Below are positions 25,897 through 34,632 of a DNA stretch of 64,000 nt, one piece after another. The stretch is from Burkholderia vietnamiensis LMG 10929 (GTDB lineage Bacteria; Pseudomonadota; Gammaproteobacteria; Burkholderiales; Burkholderiaceae): positions 806,001 through 870,000 of the forward strand of contig NZ_CP009630.1 in assembly GCF_000959445.1 (NCBI RefSeq). Reading direction: 5' to 3'. The translations under genes and the position numbers were made by a program. Position 1 is the first letter of the stretch; each line of letters opens with the position of its first letter. Under the pieces are notes generated by a model. That model ran no database searches. It was not told the origin of the DNA and saw only the letters and a program-made list of their open reading frames with translations.

Positions 25897-27711
25897 ATGA
25901 CGAATCCGATCAAGGATAACGAGATCCTGCGCTATTACGAGGCGGAGATGCGCTATTTGCGCGACGCCGGCCGGGAGTTTGCCGATGCATTTCCCGATCG
26001 CGCGCGCGAGCTGGGCCTGGATCGCGGAGGCGAGCGCGACCCTCATGTGGAACGGCTGCTCGAAGGCTTCGCGTTCCTGATGGGCCGCCTGCGTCACAAG
26101 CTCGACGACGAGCTGCCCGAGTTGACCGAAGGGCTCGTCAGCATGCTGTGGCCGCACTATCTGCGCATGATTCCGTCGTTGTCGATCCTCGAGCTCACGC
26201 CGGGCATGGGTGCGCTGCAAAAGCACGAGACGCTCGGCGCCGGCCTCGAGGTGACGTCCGGACCGATCGCGACGGGCCACACAGAGGGCGCACCCGCACA
26301 CGTCGAATGCGTGTACCGCACGACGCAGCCGATCGATCTCTACCCGATCACGCTCACCGACGCAGGCGCGTGGGCGCGCGAAGACGGTCGCTCGGTCATC
26401 CGGTTGCGCCTGGCGATTCAGCCACAAGCTCAGCGTGAACGACTGCATGTACCGCGACTGCGGCTGTATCTCGACGCGGACCGCCCGATTGCGCTTGCAC
26501 TGCATGCCGCGTTGACGGCGAAACCGCTGGCAATGCACGTGCGTGTGCCCGGTTTCCCGGAAGATCGCCCCGGTGCGCCTCAAGATATGCCGGGGCTTCG
26601 GATCGAGGCGGCCGGCTACGCGGGCAACGAACGTCTGTGGCCGAAGGCCGACAACGCGTTTGGCGGCTACCAGTTGCTGCTGGAGTACTTCACGTTCCCC
26701 GAGAAGTTCATGTTCGTCGACCTGCTCGGGCTCGACATCCAGGCGCTTCCACCGTCCGCGCCGCATGTCGACGTCGAGATCGTGCTGGCAAAGCCGTGGC
26801 AGGACGACATGCGTTTCAACGCGCAGAACGTGCGGCTCTACTGCACGCCGATCATCAACCTGTTTCCCGTTCAGGCCGATCCGGTCAAGGTCACGCAGTT
26901 CGAGACCGAGTACCGGGTACGGGCGCGCGAGCAGCACGGCCCGTTGGTCGATATCTACTCGATCGACGCGGTGCACGGCATCGATCGCGGCCGACGCTTC
27001 GAATATGCGCCGTTCGCGGCATTCCGCCATCGTGGCGGCATGCTGCGCCATACGATGCCCGAGCGATATTTCCATTCGCACGTGCGACGCGCGCCTTCCG
27101 GACGGTTCGATACGTGGGTCGTGCTGGGCGGCCACGCTTGGGAAAGCGAGCATGCGCTGCCCGCGGAAACGCTGTCGCTGTCGGTGACGGGCACCAACGG
27201 CATGCTGCCGCGCAAGGCGCTGCGCGATGCCAGCATCACGCGGATGCGCGCGGGCTTCACCAACATCGCGGCAGTGCGTAATCTGACCGCACCGACGCTG
27301 CCGGTCTACCCGCCGACCGGCGATCGCTTCCAATGGCGTGTGCTGTCCCATCTGGCGCCGAACTATCTGTCGCTGCTCGATGCGGAAATCCTGCGCGGCT
27401 CGCTCGCGTTGTACGACTGGACGGACGGGGAGTTGAACCGGCGGCGCATCGAGGCGATCGCCGACGTGCGTCACCGGCCATTGCAGAAGCTCGTGAAGGG
27501 CGGCTTGATGCGCGGCGTCGAGATTGCGGTGACGATCGACAGCACGCGTTTCGCGGGCAACGGCGATCTCGAGCTGTTCGGCGCCATGCTGAACCGGTTC
27601 CTCGGCCTCTATGCGACGGTCAACCTGTACACGAAGCTCGTCATCGTGTCGCAGCCGACTGGTCAGCGGCTCGAATGGCCCGATACGAAGGGCGAAGGAG
27701 CGCCGTTTTGA
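25897..27711 (+). CDS. tssF: Type VI secretion baseplate subunit TssF
   Basis: This 604-residue baseplate protein works with TssG, TssE and TssK. The N terminus (ILRYYEAEMRYLRDAGREFADAFPDRARELGL) followed by DPHVERLLEGFAFLMGRLRHKLDDELPEL is the standard TssF opening. Length is typical. An AGGA site precedes the ATG. The TGA stop overlaps the TTG start of tssG, so the two are translationally coupled. Confidence 0.94.
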   Translation: MTNPIKDNEILRYYEAEMRYLRDAGREFADAFPDRARELGLDRGGERDPHVERLLEGFAFLMGRLRHKLDDELPELTEGLVSMLWPHYLRMIPSLSILELTPGMGALQKHETLGAGLEVTSGPIATGHTEGAPAHVECVYRTTQPIDLYPITLTDAGAWAREDGRSVIRLRLAIQPQAQRERLHVPRLRLYLDADRPIALALHAALTAKPLAMHVRVPGFPEDRPGAPQDMPGLRIEAAGYAGNERLWPKADNAFGGYQLLLEYFTFPEKFMFVDLLGLDIQALPPSAPHVDVEIVLAKPWQDDMRFNAQNVRLYCTPIINLFPVQADPVKVTQFETEYRVRAREQHGPLVDIYSIDAVHGIDRGRRFEYAPFAAFRHRGGMLRHTMPERYFHSHVRRAPSGRFDTWVVLGGHAWESEHALPAETLSLSVTGTNGMLPRKALRDASITRMRAGFTNIAAVRNLTAPTLPVYPPTGDRFQWRVLSHLAPNYLSLLDAEILRGSLALYDWTDGELNRRRIEAIADVRHRPLQKLVKGGLMRGVEIAVTIDSTRFAGNGDLELFGAMLNRFLGLYATVNLYTKLVIVSQPTGQRLEWPDTKGEGAPF

Positions 27712-28790
27712 ACGCACTCGCGACCCCGTCGGAACGCAGCTTGACGACCTTGCCGCCAGCCCACGCGGACCGGATGTTGTTGCCGGCGCTGTTGGATCAG
27801 GCGCATCGGATGAATTTCTATCGCTTCTGCGCGTTGATCGAACTGGCGTCACCCGATGCAGCGCCGCTCGGCGCCACCGATTCGCCCGCGACGGATCCGG
27901 TCCGGTTCCGCTCACGTGGCCAACTTGGGTTTCCGGCGCGCGAGATCGATGCAGTCGAATACGACGCGGACGATCCGGCGAAGCCGGTTGCGGTGCGTAC
28001 GACGTTCCTCGGTCTGTACGGCGTCGACGCGCGGATGCCGACGTACTTCGTCGACGAAGTGGCGCAGAACCGCGACGGCGCCGAGCCGCTGTCGGCGTTC
28101 CTGGACCTGTTCCACCATCGTATTGCGACGCAGTTCTACCGGATTTGGCGCAAGTATCGCTATCCGGCCGGTTTCCGGCCGGATGGCTTCGACACGGTCT
28201 CCCGCGGTGTGCTCAGCTTTGTCGGTCTTGGGTTCCGGTCGCCGGACACACATGCGCCTGACTGGGGGCTGCCGCAGGGCGTTGGTGCACGAACGCTGCT
28301 GTCGATGCTCGGACTAGCCGCTCAGAAGACGCGTACCGCGGAAGGGCTCGCCGGCGTGCTGACACATGCGATACCGGATGCCGCGATCGACGTGGAGGAG
28401 TTCTATCCGGTGTGGCGTACCGTCAACGATTTCGAGCCTGCAGCGCTCGGCGAACAATGTCTGCTCGGACGCGGATTCTACGATCGGGCGAACACGGTAC
28501 GCATCGTGATCACGCCGCACACGCGCGAATCGGTCACCGCGCTGGTACCCGGGCAACCGGCATACCGACAGATCACCGCGTTGCTGCGCTTCTACCTCGG
28601 CTACGAAAGCGAAGCGCTGCTCGAGATGCAGGTGCATCCTGACCTGATGCCGGAACCGTTGTTGGCCGCCGGTCAGGCGAACCTCGGCCTGACCACGCAG
28701 CTCGGGTCGCCGCCTGCGGTAGGGCACGGACCCACTCGCGTGACACGGGTGCAGCTGGGGCGCTGGAGCGGGGCGACGGAAACCGTATAA
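27708..28790 (+). CDS. tssG: Type VI secretion baseplate subunit TssG
   Basis: This 360-residue protein forms the TssF-TssG wedge of the baseplate. The TTG start at 27708 overlaps the tssF stop (TTGA) and has AAGGAG 7 nt upstream; the longer frame within tssF is not used. Family blocks include MNFYRFCALIELASP near the N terminus, LGFPAREID, GLYGVDARMPTYFVDEV, FLDLFHHRIATQFYRIWRKYR and a C-terminal FYLGYESEALLEMQV. Length is normal. Confidence 0.93.
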   Translation: MNALATPSERSLTTLPPAHADRMLLPALLDQAHRMNFYRFCALIELASPDAAPLGATDSPATDPVRFRSRGQLGFPAREIDAVEYDADDPAKPVAVRTTFLGLYGVDARMPTYFVDEVAQNRDGAEPLSAFLDLFHHRIATQFYRIWRKYRYPAGFRPDGFDTVSRGVLSFVGLGFRSPDTHAPDWGLPQGVGARTLLSMLGLAAQKTRTAEGLAGVLTHAIPDAAIDVEEFYPVWRTVNDFEPAALGEQCLLGRGFYDRANTVRIVITPHTRESVTALVPGQPAYRQITALLRFYLGYESEALLEMQVHPDLMPEPLLAAGQANLGLTTQLGSPPAVGHGPTRVTRVQLGRWSGATETV

Positions 28791-28836
28791 GCCCGCAGTA
28801 CGAATCGCTGGCACAACGCGACGCAGAACTCGAAAC

Positions 28837-29478
28837 ATGGACAACAATCAGATGAACATTTTAAGGATACCGATTGGACGAAGCCTGGCCGGTGCAGTGG
28901 CCACCGTGGTGGTCGTTGCGACCGCCGGTTGCGGCGTCGGCCAGGCCGTGAAGGACAGCACGGTGGACGCTGCGAAATGGGCCTTCACGACGCAGGTGAA
29001 GACGATGAACCTGGACCTCGTCGCCCGCTCGTCGCTCAATGCCAACGCAGCGGGGCAGCCGTTGTCGACGGTGGTGAGGCTCTATCAGTTGAAGGACGCG
29101 AAGACCTTCGAGCAGCTCGACTATACCCAGTTGCAGACCAACGATCTCGATGTGCTGAAGGCGGATCTGCTTGCGACCAAGGATGTCGTGTTGCGCCCGG
29201 GCGCGAGCGCCAGCGTGGTCGAGCCGATGAACCCGGACGCGCAGGTGGTCGGCGTCGTGGCGTTCTTCCGTGAGCCGTGGGACGGCGCGGTGTGGAAACT
29301 GGCGGTGCCGAAGAAGCAGTGGAAAAAGACCGATCCGGTGAAGATCGAGGTGCGCGACAACACGCTTGTGCTGGTCGACGCGAAGGACCGGCCGATCGTG
29401 CGATCGGCGCCGCAGCAGAGCGCGCCGGCGCCGAAGCCGAAAGCGTCGGTGCAGCCCGGTACGCAGGATGAGGGTTGA
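28837..29478 (+). CDS. tssJ: Type VI secretion outer-membrane lipoprotein TssJ
   Basis: This 213-residue lipoprotein anchors the TssJ-TssL-TssM complex in the outer membrane. The signal peptide ends in a lipobox ending TAGC; the cysteine at about residue 32 would be acylated. The mature part shows the transthyretin-like TssJ fold: LNANAAGQPLSTVVRLYQLKD, the LVLRPG-like VVLRPGASASV turn and the VVAFFREPWDGAVWKL segment. The tail is Lys/Pro/Ala-rich and about 40 residues longer than the compact domain. ATG 28837 is used; ATG 28852 would also give a good signal peptide. Confidence 0.9.
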   Translation: MDNNQMNILRIPIGRSLAGAVATVVVVATAGCGVGQAVKDSTVDAAKWAFTTQVKTMNLDLVARSSLNANAAGQPLSTVVRLYQLKDAKTFEQLDYTQLQTNDLDVLKADLLATKDVVLRPGASASVVEPMNPDAQVVGVVAFFREPWDGAVWKLAVPKKQWKKTDPVKIEVRDNTLVLVDAKDRPIVRSAPQQSAPAPKPKASVQPGTQDEG

Positions 29479-29597
29479 GCAATTACGCTATTCGATCTTG
29501 AGCGGCGCAACGAGATGCGGTGTATCGGGCTACCGAATGATCCTGGATCGGCCGGATAGCAGATGACTGGGCTTGGAAAAATCGGAGGTAGCGGGAA

Positions 29598-29876
29598 ATG
29601 CACAAAATGATGGCGCTGAAAGGCAATGCAACGACAACGGGCGGTCACGTGCTCGATGGTGACGAGTCCGATCTGGACCACGGACAACCCTATGCTTATC
29701 ACATGGGCCGAGCGTCCTGCGGCCGTTGCGGCCAGACCGGGTCGATTTTCGGTACGGCGAAAACGTGGGGTGTAGGCAATACACACGGTGTACTCGACGG
29801 CGACATCGTCATGTGCGCATGTCCGCCCGGCGAAAATCGCGTCATTGCCCGGTCGACGTCGTACTACGGCGAATAG
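29598..29876 (+). CDS. PAAR-domain spike tip protein
   Basis: This 92-residue protein consists of a single PAAR domain, which sharpens the VgrG tip and can carry effectors. Features are GNATTTGGHVLDGD, a SCGRCGQTG turn and the DGDIVMCACPPGENRV block with its metal-binding cysteines. A GGAGG site lies about 10 nt before the ATG. No toxin extension is fused to it and no effector gene follows, so it probably serves both VgrGs. It closes the rightward T6SS gene series. Confidence 0.85.
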   Translation: MHKMMALKGNATTTGGHVLDGDESDLDHGQPYAYHMGRASCGRCGQTGSIFGTAKTWGVGNTHGVLDGDIVMCACPPGENRVIARSTSYYGE

Positions 29877-30187
29877 CCTGGCGGCCGGGAGTCTCACTTA
29901 GTCATATGCGGCCCCGGTAGGCATGGGTGCACCAAACGCCATCGAAACCGATCTGCATCAGCCCCCCGAAGTTCAACGCTTACCCGCCCACCCCGCACAG
30001 ATCGCCCGCTTCACGCACTTGAACGATTTTCGATCCGCGTGAAAAAAATACAACCGGCGCCGGCCCCAACGCGCAACCCTCGCCCACGCACCAACTAACT
30101 CCGCCGCTTGATCTGCGCCCGCACCTTTTTTAGTATGAAGTAATCGAGGCATGCGCGTACGCACCCGTTCCGTCGCAAAGGAGACAC
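29877..30187. other. Intergenic region after the T6SS island
   Basis: About 310 bp between the PAAR gene and the diguanylate cyclase. No convincing open frame or intrinsic terminator with a T-tract was seen. An AAAGGAG ribosome-binding site for the next gene lies at its right end, and the AT-rich stretch just before it may hold that gene's promoter. Confidence 0.4.
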
Positions 30188-31666
30188 ATGCAGTCGAGGC
30201 CGGCGGCTCCCATAACCATCGTCGTGATCGGCATCGCGGTTGCCTGCGCGCTCATGGGCCTGTGCGTGCTGCAACTGTTCCAGAGCCGCACCGACGCGCT
30301 CGAGCGGGCAAGCGAAACGTCGCGCAACCTCGGCCTGATCGTCGAGCGCGACATCCAACGCAACTTCGAGCTCTACGACCTGTCGCTGCAGGCCGTCATC
30401 GACGGCCTGAAGCGTCCCGACGTGATGAATGCGCCGCCGAGCGTGCGCCGCGCAGTGCTGTTCGACAACGCGATGACCGCGCGCTTTCTCGGCTCGATGC
30501 TGGTGCTCGATGCCGACGGTAACATCGTCCTCGATTCGGCTACCGACGTGCCGCGCCGCGGCAATTTTGCCGATCGCAAGTACTTCACCGTCCACCGCGA
30601 CCATCCGGATGTCGGGCTCTATGTCAGCGATCCGTTCGCGTCGCGGCTGCGCGGCGGCGCGCTGAGCATCGGCCTCACGCGGCGGATCTCGAATCCGGAC
30701 GGCTCGTTTGCCGGCGTCGTCCTCATCGCACTGAACCTCGAATACTTCCACCAGCTGTTTGCCGGCCTGTCGCTCGGACAGCACGGCTCGATGTCGCTGA
30801 TCCGCGACGACGGCGTCGTGGTGATGCGTCAGCCATACGATGCGCAAACCATCGGCCGCGACGTCAGCCGCGGGGCAACCTTCGGGCGCTTCCAGGCCGC
30901 GCGCGACGGCGTGTTCTCGGAAAAATCGTCGCTCGACGGCGTGCGCCGTCTGTACTACTTCAGGCATCTGCCGAAGCTGCCGCTGATCGTGATGGTCGCC
31001 GAAGCGGAGCAGGACATCTACGCGGCGTGGCGGCACCGCGCCGCGACGATCGGCGCGCTGGTCGCAACGTTCGGTGCGGCGTTCATCGCGGTGTCGGTGA
31101 TGCTCGGCGCGCAGCTGCGGCATCGGATGCGCGCGGAATCGGAACTCGTGCTGCTCGCGCGCACCGACGGTCTCACCGGCCTCGGCAATCGCCGCAGCTT
31201 CGCGGAAGTCCTGGAGCGCGAATGGCGTCGCGCACGGCGCGCGCGCTCGGTGTTCTCGCTGTTGTTCGTCGACGTCGACCGTTTCAAGGCCTATAACGAC
31301 ACCTATGGTCATCAGGCCGGCGACGACGCGCTCGCGGCGGTGGCGCGCTGCATCGGCGACAACATTCGCCGGCCGGTCGACAGCGCAGCCCGCTACGGCG
31401 GCGAGGAGTTCGTCGTGCTGTTGCCCGACACGCCCGAGCCGGGCGCCGCGCGGATCGCCGAGCGCATTCGCGCGGCAATCGACGAGCTGGCGCTCGAACA
31501 CGTCGGCAGCGAGCATGGGCACGTGACCGCAAGCATCGGCCTGGCCAGCTGGACGCCCGAGCGCGATGAGGAAGCCGACAACATGATCAAGGCCGCGGAT
31601 CGGGCGCTATACCGCGCGAATGCGACCGGGCGAAACAAGGTTGCGGCGTTCCGGCCGTCGACATGA
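30188..31666 (+). CDS. Membrane diguanylate cyclase with Cache-type sensor and GGDEF domain
   Basis: This 492-residue signalling protein should make cyclic di-GMP from GTP. A membrane helix at residues 9-30 and a second near 285-305 (GALVATFGAAFIAVSVMLGA) flank a periplasmic region of about 250 residues that reads like a double Cache ligand-binding domain, with the typical GNFADRKYFTVHRDHPDVGLYVSDPF segment. The C-terminal GGDEF domain starts at ARTDGLTGLGNRRSF and has an intact catalytic loop (GGEEF) and an RPVD inhibitory site five residues before it, so the enzyme should be active and feedback-inhibited. It is not obviously co-transcribed with its neighbours. Confidence 0.93.
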   Translation: MQSRPAAPITIVVIGIAVACALMGLCVLQLFQSRTDALERASETSRNLGLIVERDIQRNFELYDLSLQAVIDGLKRPDVMNAPPSVRRAVLFDNAMTARFLGSMLVLDADGNIVLDSATDVPRRGNFADRKYFTVHRDHPDVGLYVSDPFASRLRGGALSIGLTRRISNPDGSFAGVVLIALNLEYFHQLFAGLSLGQHGSMSLIRDDGVVVMRQPYDAQTIGRDVSRGATFGRFQAARDGVFSEKSSLDGVRRLYYFRHLPKLPLIVMVAEAEQDIYAAWRHRAATIGALVATFGAAFIAVSVMLGAQLRHRMRAESELVLLARTDGLTGLGNRRSFAEVLEREWRRARRARSVFSLLFVDVDRFKAYNDTYGHQAGDDALAAVARCIGDNIRRPVDSAARYGGEEFVVLLPDTPEPGAARIAERIRAAIDELALEHVGSEHGHVTASIGLASWTPERDEEADNMIKAADRALYRANATGRNKVAAFRPST

Positions 31667-31735
31667 CGCTGCGCGACAGTGGGCTACAGTGAGCGTCAAC
31701 CGCCTTGACCCAAGGGCGAACACTAGGATCAGACG

Positions 31736-32068
31736 ATGCAACTTCACACCGGCAACCTGTTCAGTCCCGAAGCAAGCCGCGGCAGCGACGAGCAGGTCGA
31801 CGTGCTCGTCCACGGCGCGCGCGTCGATATCGAGCGAATCGTGTCGATGGGCCACGCGAGTCCCGCTGGGTTCTGGTACGACGATACGCGCGCCGAATGG
31901 GTGGCGTTGCTGTCCGGCGCGGCGGTGCTCGAGTTCGAAGCCGATGGGTCGCGGCTCGAGATGCGCGCCGGCGACTATCTGCTGATCGAACCGCACTGTC
32001 GTCATCGGGTCGCATGGACGCATCCGGATGAGCCGTCCGTATGGCTCGCCGTCTATCACGAACGCTGA
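31736..32068 (+). CDS. Small cupin-domain protein
   Basis: This 110-residue single-domain cupin shows GARVDIERIVSMGHASPAGFWYDDTRAEWVALLSGAAVLEF as the first half-barrel, then MRAGDYLLIEPHCRHRVAW with the second histidine motif. The first motif lacks the usual HxH pair (GHASPAGFWY), so metal binding may be altered. It lies 69 bp after the diguanylate cyclase on the same strand. Its substrate is unknown. Confidence 0.75.
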   Translation: MQLHTGNLFSPEASRGSDEQVDVLVHGARVDIERIVSMGHASPAGFWYDDTRAEWVALLSGAAVLEFEADGSRLEMRAGDYLLIEPHCRHRVAWTHPDEPSVWLAVYHER

Positions 32069-32157
32069 CGCGCAGGTCTGCCGCAAGCGATCGGCCCGTG
32101 ACTGCGCCCACCGGTGCCAGCGCCGATGCCGGGCGGCCCGCGCAAGATCCCGCGTCC

Positions 32158-33093
32158 TTACCTCACGCATTCGAGCACGTATCTCAGCCCCTGGCCGAGC
32201 AGCCCGCGCCACACGTCCCACGTATGCCCGCCGTCGACGACGCGCAGTTCGGCCGGATTCTGCGCGCGGCGCAGCTGCGTGTACAACAGGCTCGATTCGG
32301 CCTGGATCGTGAGGTCGTCGTCGCCGGCCGCGATGAACATCGGCACGCGCCACGTGCGCGTGAAATAAGCGCGCATCAGCGCCGGATAGTTGAGCTCGTG
32401 CCATACGCGCGGATCGAATTGCCGGTCGCCGAACACGCCCACATAACGCGCGGCGGAATTCAGCGGCGGCTCGTTCGCGTAGATCGCGGGGCTCAGCAGC
32501 ATCGCGCCGCAGAACAGGCCCGGTTCGAGCAGCGCGAAGCGCAGCGCGCCGAAGCCGCCCATCGACACGCCGCCGATCGCGCGGCCCGCGCGCTGGTTCG
32601 ACACCGCGAAATGCGCCTCGACCTCCGGCAGCAGATCGTTGAGGAACGCGCTCTGCATCTTCTCCTTGCGGTCGACGTACCAGTCGGTGCCGCCCTGCGG
32701 CATCACGATCACGACGGGCGGGATCTCGTGGCGCTCGATCAGCATGTCGGCCGTGACCTGCAGCCGGCCCTGCGTGATCCAGTCGTTCGCGTTGCCGGCG
32801 TTGCCGTGCAGCAGGTACAGCACCGGATAGCGTGCGCCTTCCGCGTTGTAGCCGGGCGGCAGGTACACGGTGTACGACCAGTCGCGCTTCAGCGCCGCCG
32901 ACCGGAACGAACGCAGCGCGATGCTGCTGCCCGGATTGAGCGCCGGCTCCTGAGCGGCCGGCGCAGCCGCGGCGAACGACGCGCCCGGCGACACCGCGGG
33001 CCCACCGGGCGTGGCATGAGCGGTGGCGAGCGTGGCGGCGAGCAGCACGGCGGTGATTGGCAGGACGAAGCGGCGCATGGCGAAGCGTTTCAA
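32158..33093 (-). CDS. Secreted alpha/beta-hydrolase, esterase D / Fes-like family
   Basis: This 311-residue enzyme has an N-terminal signal peptide (RRFVLPITAVLLAATLATAHA) and the putative-esterase fold. Key parts are YTVYLPPGYNAEGARYPVLYLLHGNAGNANDW (oxyanion region), a GVSMGG nucleophile elbow, AAGDDDLTIQ with a probable acid residue, and the catalytic histidine in DGGHTWDVWRGLL. Relatives include trehalose mycolyltransferase-like esterases, S-formylglutathione hydrolases and ferric enterobactin esterases; the substrate cannot be assigned. A start at the second Met (33078) is possible. The OpgC-like gene lies 46 bp upstream on the same strand. Confidence 0.85.
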   Translation of the reverse strand: MKRFAMRRFVLPITAVLLAATLATAHATPGGPAVSPGASFAAAAPAAQEPALNPGSSIALRSFRSAALKRDWSYTVYLPPGYNAEGARYPVLYLLHGNAGNANDWITQGRLQVTADMLIERHEIPPVVIVMPQGGTDWYVDRKEKMQSAFLNDLLPEVEAHFAVSNQRAGRAIGGVSMGGFGALRFALLEPGLFCGAMLLSPAIYANEPPLNSAARYVGVFGDRQFDPRVWHELNYPALMRAYFTRTWRVPMFIAAGDDDLTIQAESSLLYTQLRRAQNPAELRVVDGGHTWDVWRGLLGQGLRYVLECVR

Positions 33094-33139
33094 TGGAGGC
33101 GACCGCTATCGTAGCAGCCGCGCATGACGGCTCGGCCGG

Positions 33140-34243
33140 TCATCGTCGCGAACGGAACGGCGACGGCAGCCGCGACACGAGCGGCCCATAGAGTTTCGCG
33201 ACCAGATACAGCAGCCCCATCGCGACGACATCGGCGGTCAGCCCGAGCGGCACGTCGAGATAGCCTTCGGTCGCCTGGTACAGCAGCGAGTCGACCGCGA
33301 GCGAGATGCCGGTGCCCGCGACGAAGCACAGCAGCCCCTGGCGGCCGATCGTGCCGATCCACGGCATCGCATGCGCGACCTTCTTCATCCAGCCGAGGTG
33401 GACGAGCTTGGCCGCGAGCCACGCGATCGCGATGAAGTTCGCGAGCCGCAGCGCACCGAGGTTCTGCTTGATCGACGGATCGGTCGGGAACGGCTCGATG
33501 CGCAGCCGGTAGTACGCGCCCGCGGCGACGATCGCGAGCGAGACGGCCGTGAGCAGCCAGCCCTGCGGTTTCGGCGCGAGCGTCTGGTAGACGGGCTGGC
33601 AGCGCGCGATCACGCCGAGCACGAACAGGAACTGCCACGCGAACGGGTTGAAGTCCCAGGGCACGCCTTCGACGGTCGGCAGGAAGCGCGCGGCATGCGG
33701 CGCCGCGTACCACAGCGAGCCGCTGAACGCGAGCAGCAGCCACGGCTGCGTGCGCGCGAGCGGCAGCGCGAGCGGAACCAGCAGCGCGAAGAACGCGTAC
33801 ATCGGCAGCACCGACGCGAGATACGGCTGGCGACGGAACAGCAGGATGTCGCGCAGCGCGACGAGCGGCTTCTCGAGCAGGCCGTCGAGATCGTTGGTCG
33901 GCATGTTCGGGCCGTCGATCGAGAACGCGTTCAGCATGGCCGTGATCAGCAGCATCAGGCCGGCCGTCACGAGGAACGCACGATAGATCTCGAACGCGCG
34001 CCGGATGAAGCGCTGGCGCGCGGCTGCCTCGTCGTGGCGCTCCGCAAGCGAGTTGTAAGCGATGGCGGTCGCGAAGCCGCCGAGGAACACGAATACCTCG
34101 GCCGCGTCGCACAGCGCATACGCGTGCAGCGTGACGCGCGACAGGATGCTGCCGCCGATGTGGTCGACGACGATCACGAGCAGCACCAGGCCGCGGAAGA
34201 AATCGAGCTCGGCGTAGCGGCCGGCCCGGGCCGGCGCGGTCAT
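33140..34243 (-). CDS. opgC: OpgC-family membrane acyltransferase
   Basis: This 367-residue protein with about ten membrane helices belongs to the OpgC family, which adds succinyl groups to osmoregulated periplasmic glucans. The opening YAELDFFRGLVLLVIVVDHIGGSILSR carries the Arg and His typical of membrane acyltransferases, followed by DAAEVFVFLGGFATAIAY. ATG 34243 is chosen over the codon 27 nt upstream because a GGAGG site lies just before it. It is apparently co-transcribed with the esterase gene downstream. No glucan synthase (opgGH) is nearby, so the natural acceptor is inferred from family only. Confidence 0.85.
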   Translation of the reverse strand: MTAPARAGRYAELDFFRGLVLLVIVVDHIGGSILSRVTLHAYALCDAAEVFVFLGGFATAIAYNSLAERHDEAAARQRFIRRAFEIYRAFLVTAGLMLLITAMLNAFSIDGPNMPTNDLDGLLEKPLVALRDILLFRRQPYLASVLPMYAFFALLVPLALPLARTQPWLLLAFSGSLWYAAPHAARFLPTVEGVPWDFNPFAWQFLFVLGVIARCQPVYQTLAPKPQGWLLTAVSLAIVAAGAYYRLRIEPFPTDPSIKQNLGALRLANFIAIAWLAAKLVHLGWMKKVAHAMPWIGTIGRQGLLCFVAGTGISLAVDSLLYQATEGYLDVPLGLTADVVAMGLLYLVAKLYGPLVSRLPSPFRSRR

Positions 34244-34632
34244 CGGAGCGCCTCCCGGCGCCCGCAGCATGCGCGGCTGGCACGTGCCGCGCAGGAATCG
34301 GGGTGAAGCATGACTTCGTGAAGAAATGGCGAACGGATGCGCATTGTGCCACCGATGCCGCTGCCACCGGGTTTACGCGGATGGCGGCCCGTCCGGCCAA
34401 CGCCGGCAAGCCGCGGCGGGCCGCCGGCGCAGTACGCCGCAGTACGCAGTTGGACGAGCGCAACGGTTTGCGCCGCGCACCCGCAGCCCGATGGACGGAC
34501 GATTTCCGACGTGACACCATTTTGTCCTCACGCGGCCGCACACCGCGTCGTCCGCACGGCGGGCCACGTAAACAACAGACCAAACATGCGCCGGTTGCTC
34601 GACCAACCCGGCCCAGGCTCCGGAGATTCGTC
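34244..34632. other. Intergenic region between opgC and the second porin
   Basis: About 390 bp of GC-rich DNA separating two divergent genes. An open frame in phase with the porin runs through it, but its translation is low-complexity Arg/Ala-rich and the porin signal peptide defines a later start. Promoters for both genes should lie here; none is recognisable with confidence. Confidence 0.4.
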
